In this document: piece after piece, positions 5,824 to 10,598 of the stretch | Numbering within the stretch: position 1 is the stretch's first letter | How the letters are laid out: every line of letters starts with the position of its first letter | Position numbers and translations under genes: made by a program | NCBI GenBank assembly: GCA_021832495.1 | Contig: JAKBKR010000042.1 | Coordinates: 1 to 10,598 of the forward strand | DNA length: 10,598 nucleotides | DNA from: a bacterium | Lineage (GTDB): Archaea; Thermoplasmatota; Thermoplasmata; Lutacidiplasmatales; UBA184 | Direction of reading: 5' to 3' | Notes under the pieces: model-generated | What the model was told of the DNA's origin: nothing | Database searches by the model: none | The model's input: only the letters and a program-made list of their open reading frames with translations

Positions 5824-7155
5824 ATGGCGGTCAGAGTTCCGGAAGAGAGGAAGGGGGTCCTCAAGTCGCTGGGGAAGGAACTGGAGGTTGCCCGCTATCT
5901 CCTTATCAGTGAGGTCGTGGACAAGAAGGTCAAGACTCAGGCAGGCGTCACTCTGGGAAGGCTGCAGGACTTCGTGTTCTTGGACGATGCCAAGTATGCC
6001 GAGGTCACGAACCTCGTGGTCCGGCGTCCCCTTGGCCGACCCCCCCTGAACATCCCCTTGGAGCGCGTCGTGCGCATTGATCCTGCGGAGACGATCGTCA
6101 AGGACCCACCGGAAGGTCAGGATTACTCTAGTTTCGAGGATGTCAAGGAGCTTCTTCTGCTCCGGGACAAGATCCTCGACAAACGCATCTTGGATACACG
6201 GGGATTCGCCCTAGACGTGGTCTACGACATCCAATTGCTCGAAGTCAGGCAGAAGCTCTTCATCGTTGCGGCGGAGGTGGGCCGGGAGGCGCGCCGCCGG
6301 AGGTTGGGAGTCTTGGGAAAACTGTCCGGGGCTGCGCTTGAGCTCGGCTACAGCGACCAGCGGATTCCCTGGAAGTACGTCCAGTCCCTCGGATCGGACC
6401 TCACAAGCACGAAGGGGGACGTGAAGCTGACCGTCACCCGGGAGGCGCTCAACCAAATCCCCCCCGAGGATGCGGCCGGGATCCTGGAGGAGTTGGGCCG
6501 AGAGGAGCGCCTGAACATCTTCAACGCCTTGAACAGCGAATCGGCCGCGAAAGCTTTGGGAGCCACCGAACCCCGTGTCCAGCGGGAAATCATTGCGGAC
6601 ACGGACATCGGCCGGTTGGGGCAGATCCTCGCGTACCTGTCCCCTGTGGAGATCGCCGACATCATCTCGATCCTCCCAGAGGAGGACTCACGCGAACTGC
6701 TAAGTCTGTTGAAGGGGGATGTCTACCAAAAAGTTCACCAGATCGTGGACGAGTACGACGTGCCGGCCTCGACCCTGGCGGTGAAGAGGGTCTTGCAGTT
6801 TCCGGAGGATCTCCCTGTGGAAGAGGCCTTCACGCGGTTTCGCTCGGAGGCCCCCCAAAGTGACGTGACAATGTACATCTACGCGGTTGACCCGGAGCGT
6901 CATCTGAAGGGCGTCGTGGACATCAACGAACTGCTCCAGGCGGACCCGAAAGACCGGCTTGAGCAAATCATGACCCGGAGCCTTGTCATGGTCTCTCCCA
7001 ACGCCACCCGGGCCAAGGTCTTGGAACTTTTCCGAAAGTACCACTTCCGGGCCATTCCGGTGGTGGATCAAACGCAGAACATCGTGGGAGCGATTCGAGA
7101 AAAGGATGCGTTCGTGCTCGAGGACGAAGAGCGCAAAGGCCGACGGTATCTCTAG
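5824..7155 (+). CDS. Soluble PRC-barrel / MgtE-N / CBS-pair protein
   Basis: The product is 443 residues with no membrane helix. Residues about 23-95 look like a PRC-barrel (LISEVVDKKVKT, then GVTLGRLQDFVFLDD), and about 113-200 like a second one (DKRILDTRGFALDVVYDI). Residues 205-310 match the MgtE N-terminal superhelix (IPPEDAAGILEEL, LSPVEIADIISILPEEDSRE). Residues about 317-435 form a CBS pair; the second repeat has LFRKYHFRAIPVVDQTQNIV. In MgtE channels the N and CBS domains sense intracellular Mg2+ and gate the pore; here the pore domain is absent. Position after an NRAMP-type transporter suggests it senses cation or nucleotide level for that transporter. ATG 5824 is preferred because the conserved part begins there. 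A GTG at 5734, directly after the small ORF's stop, would add 30 residues without domain character. Confidence 0.85.
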   Translation: MAVRVPEERKGVLKSLGKELEVARYLLISEVVDKKVKTQAGVTLGRLQDFVFLDDAKYAEVTNLVVRRPLGRPPLNIPLERVVRIDPAETIVKDPPEGQDYSSFEDVKELLLLRDKILDKRILDTRGFALDVVYDIQLLEVRQKLFIVAAEVGREARRRRLGVLGKLSGAALELGYSDQRIPWKYVQSLGSDLTSTKGDVKLTVTREALNQIPPEDAAGILEELGREERLNIFNALNSESAAKALGATEPRVQREIIADTDIGRLGQILAYLSPVEIADIISILPEEDSRELLSLLKGDVYQKVHQIVDEYDVPASTLAVKRVLQFPEDLPVEEAFTRFRSEAPQSDVTMYIYAVDPERHLKGVVDINELLQADPKDRLEQIMTRSLVMVSPNATRAKVLELFRKYHFRAIPVVDQTQNIVGAIREKDAFVLEDEERKGRRYL

Positions 7156-7460
7156 GCCATTTTTCCCCAATACCCCGGGACCAAGGAGATCCCGGGAGGC
7201 CCCACGGTCGCGATACAACCATCGCGCTCACGGTCTCAACCACGACCGCGAGAAGGCACGGCCGGCAACCCCCGCGGTAAGAACCTACCCGACACAGCCG
7301 GTCGTAAATCCGACGTTTCGCCGTTGGGTGGCGGTAGTACCCCCCTCCTTGGGGGTCTTCGAGGAAGGAACCTTCCAGGTCAATACATGGGGGTGCCGAT
7401 CGTTTCGGTCGGGTCATCTACCCCCACCACGGCGTAGGGCTAGCTTTCTGCCAGTTGCGC
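7156..7460. other. Hairpin-rich 305-base spacer without a convincing gene
   Basis: No ORF here looks coding. Several perfect or near-perfect hairpins are present besides the one at 7174-7196: CGCGAT/ATCGCG (7209-7226), CGGTC/GACCG (7231-7248), ACCCCC/GGGGGT (7339-7356), GGAAGG/CCTTCC (7363-7376), and a nested pair. In the nested pair TGGGGGT (7388-7394) with ACCCCCA (7420-7426) encloses CCGATCG-TTT-CGGTCGG (7396-7412). The spacer lies between converging genes, so part may act as terminators or 3' ends. A structured RNA is possible. I looked for RNase P, SRP and tRNA signatures and did not recognise any. Confidence 0.4.
7160..7196 (+). terminator. T-run and hairpin after the transporter operon
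   Basis: Five Ts (7160-7164) follow the stop codon at once. Downstream, CCCGGGA (7174-7180) pairs with TCCCGGG (7190-7196) around a 9-nt loop. The T-run could end transcription in an archaeon. The hairpin comes after it, so this is not a bacterial-type terminator; the hairpin may protect the 3' end or belong to the structured spacer. Confidence 0.4.
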
Positions 7461-8279
7461 TCACAGGGTTTTCGTGGCCTTCAGGGAAAACATCAAGGGA
7501 TAGGCGAACCCCCGTCTACGAGAATGCCAGTAGCCATCTCCTCTCTTCACGAACCAGGGGTACCGCCTCCATGCCTCGAAGGAGAACTCGTGGAGGAAGT
7601 CGAGGTGCAAACCCGCGCCCGTGAGGGCGTTCACAACCTCCGAGATGGAGAAGGGCCACTCATAGCTCGTCATCTTTCGGTCCAATTTCCCATCGGCATA
7701 TGATCCGTCGTGCTTGAATGACATGGGCTCGCCGTCGTTGAAGTACTTGCCATTGGTGCTCAAACGGGGGGTGGTTCCCTTATCATCAAGAAGTTGAGTG
7801 AGGGGATGGCTCTCCACCAGATGGAACGCGCCCCCCGGTCGAAGGTAGTGAGCCACGACATGGCCCCAAGCGGGCAAATCGGGCAACCAGCAAAGGACCC
7901 CGTAGGAGGTAAACACGATGTCATACCGGCCTTTCAAGTGACGGGGCAGCTCGTAGAGGTTGGAACAAAGGAAGCGGGCTGGAATCCTCAACTCCCTTGA
8001 CATGGACTTGGCCGTCCTGATCGCCTCCGGAGCGAAATCGACTCCGGTGACCCGGGCTCCTAACCTGGCCCAAGAAAGGGTGTCCATGCCAAAATGGCAC
8101 TGCAGGTGAAGGAGGTCCTTCCCCCTTACGCTCCCTACTTCAGCGAGCTCGACCGACAGGAGGCTGGTCTTTCCGGCCTTGAACTCTTCGACCGAGTAGA
8201 AACGGGATTTAGTGTGCATCCGGACCAGCGCATTCCACCTCTTGCGGTTGGACTGAAGGGCCTGCCTATTGGAGACCAT
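7461..8279 (-). CDS. Class I SAM-dependent methyltransferase
   Basis: The product is 272 residues and presumably cytosolic. Motif I lies in LLHLQCHFGMDTLSWARLGA (57-76), followed by RVTGVDFAPEAI (76-87) with the acidic Asp81 at the end of strand 2, which normally binds the SAM ribose. YDIVFTSYGVLCWLPDL (119-135) is motif IV, and LRPGGAFHLVE (146-156) is the post-motif strand. The LQCHFGMDTLSWARLGA variant and the C-terminal LHEFSF...YPLMFSLKATK pattern belong to a recurrent methyltransferase group whose substrate I do not know. ATG 8279 fits a weak TATA-like box about 26 bases upstream. It is in the same direction as the regulator gene upstream, but 219 bases separate them, so separate transcription is likely. 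Confidence 0.88.
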   Translation of the reverse strand: MVSNRQALQSNRKRWNALVRMHTKSRFYSVEEFKAGKTSLLSVELAEVGSVRGKDLLHLQCHFGMDTLSWARLGARVTGVDFAPEAIRTAKSMSRELRIPARFLCSNLYELPRHLKGRYDIVFTSYGVLCWLPDLPAWGHVVAHYLRPGGAFHLVESHPLTQLLDDKGTTPRLSTNGKYFNDGEPMSFKHDGSYADGKLDRKMTSYEWPFSISEVVNALTGAGLHLDFLHEFSFEAWRRYPWFVKRGDGYWHSRRRGFAYPLMFSLKATKTL

Positions 8280-8302
8280 CGTGTTGCTCCAAGTGTCCAG
8301 TG

Positions 8303-8308
8303 CTTATG
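8303..8308 (-). promoter_or_regulatory. Weak TATA-like box of the methyltransferase gene
   Basis: On the minus strand this reads CATAAG, about 26 bases before the ATG at 8279. The match to consensus is poor; the spacing is what supports it. Confidence 0.4.
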
Positions 8309-8498
8309 TCAACCGTCGAGAATCCATCGCGTACCCCAGTGTACTCACAAGGGACCCGTATTGGCTGGCTTTCCCAAAGGTTCGCCCCAGCCCCCCTATC
8401 CCAACGGTCCGATCTTCCCCACCTCCAAGCATCTGATGATGAGGAGCCTGCGCGGGACGAGTGGTCTACGAGGCCGTCAAGACGGTGTTGGCCCTCGC

Positions 8499-9200
8499 TC
8501 AGGAACTTCCGTCGTGGTCCTCGCCTTGGAGGATCTTGTGCTCGATCGTGGCGAGGAGTTCCGAGAGGGAGGAGATGGATACACCGAGCATGAACGCCAT
8601 GTCCTTCAGCCGAATCTGCCGGGGCAGGTCCCAATAGCCCGAAGCCCGGGCGAAGAGGTAGACCTCCAGCTGTTTCGGGGTGAGCATCCGGAGGCCGTAG
8701 GGGCGGTATCCGGACGGGACGGTGGCGATCGAGAGGCGGGAGGCCCGCTTCCGCAGTGCCTGGTAGAAGCGCAGGATCGCCGGGCGGGGCGCTGTCACGC
8801 TGAAGACGGTGCTCTCCCCGTGGTGACGGATGGGGAAGTTCGGGGGCAACCCATGGGCTTGGAAGAGTTCGAAGAGCGCGCACGGGTGGACTCGGACCCG
8901 GTAGATGGTGCGCCCCGGGCCCTTCTCGAGGACCTCGGGTGTGACGTTCGGGAAGAAGGAGTCGATCCTTTGGGTGATGTCGTTGACGATGACTCCTTCG
9001 ACCTCGATGTCGTGGAGGACTTTTCCATCGCTCCCGGGGAGGATCCCGAGGACGCTCACCACCAGCCCGGGATACGCCGCCGCCAAGGCCGTGGGCAAGC
9101 AGCAATCGGGCCTGAATCGGGCCTGGAACCGAACCGTCGGGCATGGGCCGCACTGAGGCGCTCCGCGCGCCGCGGATGGGTTTCTGGGCTTCGGGGTCAT
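8499..9200 (-). CDS. HTH_10 (bacterio-opsin activator type) transcription regulator
   Basis: The product is 233 residues. The C-terminus (about 173-225) has the HTH_10 pattern: LTPKQLEVYLFARASGYWDL, then the helix pair IRLKDMAFMLGVSISSLSELL, then IEHKIL. The N-terminal 150 residues resemble the sensory half found in archaeal members (VRFQARF, YPGLVVSVLGI, HDIEVEG), which usually detects an unknown ligand. Four cysteines cluster near the start (Cys17, Cys20, Cys33, Cys34). ATG 9200 is the only good start before the conserved region. No TATA-like box sits at the expected spacing; GGTATG centred about 36 bases upstream is the nearest candidate. Target genes are unknown; the adjacent methyltransferase is possible but not indicated by any shared site I can see. 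Confidence 0.8.
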   Translation of the reverse strand: MTPKPRNPSAARGAPQCGPCPTVRFQARFRPDCCLPTALAAAYPGLVVSVLGILPGSDGKVLHDIEVEGVIVNDITQRIDSFFPNVTPEVLEKGPGRTIYRVRVHPCALFELFQAHGLPPNFPIRHHGESTVFSVTAPRPAILRFYQALRKRASRLSIATVPSGYRPYGLRMLTPKQLEVYLFARASGYWDLPRQIRLKDMAFMLGVSISSLSELLATIEHKILQGEDHDGSS

Positions 9201-9340
9201 GTTAGCGGAAGTCGGTTCAGAAGGGCCTCGGAAACATACCGGCGAGCCAAAACGGGATCGGGGGCTCGAGCCGATCCATCCCGCCTGCCGAAGTCACAAA
9301 CCGTAGTAGAATTGCTAACCATGTGGTGGTAGAAACACAT

Positions 9341-9395
9341 TTTGAGCTCCCGATGCGTATTTTTGGGTAAATACAAAGGAGATTTGAAGCTCCCG
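9341..9395. repeat. Direct repeats flanking a small inverted repeat downstream of uvrC
   Basis: TTTGAGCTCCCG (9341-9352) recurs with one inserted A as TTTGAAGCTCCCG (9383-9395). Between them GTATTT-TTGGGT-AAATAC (9357-9374) is a perfect 6-bp inverted repeat. The arrangement lies between uvrC and the HTH_10 gene, both minus strand. It could be a uvrC 3' end structure or a regulatory site; too small to assign. Confidence 0.35.
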
Positions 9396-9421
9396 GGTCC
9401 GCCATCCCTCTCCGGTGATGG

Positions 9422-10598
9422 CTATTGTAGTTCCTCCCGGAGGGCCATCTGCCGCCGTTTCCGGTGATAGGTGACGGCGAACCGGTGGGATTCGTCGCGC
9501 ACGTGCCTAAGGAGTAGCATCGCCGGGGAGTTCCGCTCGGGCCGGAGCGGCACGGACGCACCGGGACGGTAGATCTCCTCCTCCTTCTTGGCGAGGCCTA
9601 TGAGAGGGACATCCTCTTCGAGATGGAGCTCGGACAGGGCGCCATAGGCGCTCGAGACCTGTCCGGCCCCGCCATCGATGAGGAGGAGGTCGGGAAGCTC
9701 CTTGGCTTCCGCCTGGAGCCGGCGGAACCTTCGGAGGACCACCTCATGCACCATGGCGAAATCGTTCATGCCCTCCACCTCCCGGATCCGGAACCGGCGG
9801 TACTCGTCCTTCGCGGGCCGCCCGCCCCGGAAGACGACGAGCGACCCGACCGCTTCCACTCCCTGGAGGATCGAGATGTCGATCCCCTCGATGTGGTCCG
9901 GGGGAGCCCGGAGCGAAAGGAGCCGCTGGAGCGCGGCCGCGGCCCCCCCATGGGGTGGACCATCCCCACGGACATGGGGATACGTCTCGGCGGCCTTGTG
10001 GGCGAGCTCGAGGAGCGCCTTGGGCCGACCCCGCTCGGCGACCCAGGTCTCCACCCCGCGTTCGGCGAGCAAGAGGTCCGTCGCCTCCTTGAGGTCCTGC
10101 CGGTCCTGTTCTCCCAGCGGCGGGACGTAGAGCACCGATCCGAGAGAGCTTCGCCGGGAGTAATCCTGAAGGATGTAGTTCGACAGGATCTCCCCATCGC
10201 CCGGGGTGTCCTCGACCGGGAGGGTGAGCGCATGGGGCTCCGCCCCCACCACCTGGCCATCCCGGACCCGGAGGAGCGCGACCGTGGCGGTCCCTGTTGC
10301 GGTCTCCCGGGGAAAGCTCAGGGCGAGGATGTCCATGTTCTCCTTCCCCGGACTCGAAACCCGCTGCCGCTCCTTGAAGTTCCCGACCGCCGCCATGGCG
10401 TCCCGGAGCAGGATGGCCCGTTCGAACTCCTGGCGCTCCGCGGACCGCCGCATGTCCTCCTCGAGCTGTCGCATCACCTCGCCCTTCCGGCCTTGGAGGA
10501 CCAGGATCGCCCGGCGTACCTGCTCCCCGTACGCTTCCGGGGAGATCTTCCCGGTGCAGGGAGCCGGGCAAAGACCCATGTGGTAGTAGATGCACTCC
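9422..10598 (-). CDS. uvrC: Excinuclease ABC subunit C (UvrC), 5' end beyond the window
   Basis: UvrC makes the two incisions in nucleotide excision repair together with UvrA and UvrB. The visible part is the C-terminal two thirds, read in frame from the window edge: ECIYYHMGLCPAPC (the Cys-rich segment after the GIY-YIG domain, which lies outside), then the UVR motif that binds UvrB (EDMRRSAERQEFERAILLRD). The RNase H-like nuclease domain follows with IEGIDIS, the YRRFRIREVEG stretch, LLLIDGGAGQVS and HRFAVTYHRKRR. These carry the conserved Asp, Asp and His. The protein stops 9 residues later (MALREELQ), where typical UvrC continues about 60-70 residues into a tandem helix-hairpin-helix domain. 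A natural short form or a recent truncation are both possible. Identification is certain. Confidence 0.95.
   Translation of the reverse strand, partial: ECIYYHMGLCPAPCTGKISPEAYGEQVRRAILVLQGRKGEVMRQLEEDMRRSAERQEFERAILLRDAMAAVGNFKERQRVSSPGKENMDILALSFPRETATGTATVALLRVRDGQVVGAEPHALTLPVEDTPGDGEILSNYILQDYSRRSSLGSVLYVPPLGEQDRQDLKEATDLLLAERGVETWVAERGRPKALLELAHKAAETYPHVRGDGPPHGGAAAALQRLLSLRAPPDHIEGIDISILQGVEAVGSLVVFRGGRPAKDEYRRFRIREVEGMNDFAMVHEVVLRRFRRLQAEAKELPDLLLIDGGAGQVSSAYGALSELHLEEDVPLIGLAKKEEEIYRPGASVPLRPERNSPAMLLLRHVRDESHRFAVTYHRKRRQMALREELQ

Noticed and set aside
7440..7460. Longer reading of the methyltransferase C-terminus
   Set aside because: The frame has a clear stop at 7461 and the protein already ends with the family-typical PLMFSLKATK tail.
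8433..8441. TGATGA, resembling a C box of a C/D sRNA
   Set aside because: No D box (CTGA) occurs at a suitable distance downstream and no terminal stem is visible.
8094..9332. 412-codon plus-strand open frame opposite the methyltransferase and HTH_10 genes
   Set aside because: It is a GC-rich antisense frame with no recognisable domain, while both minus-strand genes have clear family motifs. The same applies to the plus-strand frames at 201-920 and 1812-2651.
9385..9420. Possible remnant of the UvrC helix-hairpin-helix in a shifted frame just after the stop (AITGEGWR)
   Set aside because: The likeness to an IPGIG-type hairpin is only a few residues long and the following sequence does not match the domain.

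Overview
This window looks like a piece of a GC-rich archaeal chromosome, most likely from a Thermoplasmatota-type euryarchaeon; the lineage is my inference. The archaeal signs are direct. Several genes have a TATA-like box about 25-30 bases before the start codon, as in leaderless archaeal transcripts. The tRNA-Asp gene is interrupted by an intron bounded by a bulge-helix-bulge motif. An HTH_10 (bacterio-opsin activator type) regulator is present. UvrC and MscL are bacterial-type families that also occur in archaea.

Layout. Positions 84-1031 (minus) encode an EF-Tu/EF-1A-like protein without a recognisable GTPase core. A palindromic TATA box separates it from tRNA-Asp(GTC) at 1091-1197 (plus), whose T-loop holds a 34-nt intron. 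Next come mscL with a C-terminal zinc ribbon (1252-1701, plus) and, converging on it, a secreted lipase-like alpha/beta hydrolase (1713-2621, minus). A frameshifted beta-propeller surface-protein pseudogene fills 2881-3734.

The centre, 3796-7155, is the most interesting part. A CsoR/RcnR-fold regulator lacking the usual Cys/His metal ligands (3796-4053, minus) diverges from a likely three-gene operon. The operon encodes a divergent NRAMP transporter whose metal-site residues resemble the magnesium-type (NRMT) branch (4282-5556), a 56-residue single-span membrane protein (5563-5733), and a soluble PRC-barrel / MgtE-N / CBS-pair protein with no membrane domain (5824-7155). A G/C-tract palindrome of the kind CsoR-family proteins bind lies directly after the transporter's TATA box. 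I read this as a possible split magnesium (or manganese) uptake system, in which an MgtE-like cytosolic sensor works with an NRAMP-type transporter rather than an MgtE pore.

On the right, a hairpin-rich 305-base spacer (7156-7460) precedes three minus-strand genes: a class I SAM methyltransferase (7461-8279), an HTH_10 regulator (8499-9200), and uvrC (9422 to the window edge). The UvrC N-terminus lies outside the window and its C-terminal helix-hairpin-helix domain appears to be missing. I see no CRISPR array, insertion sequence or origin.
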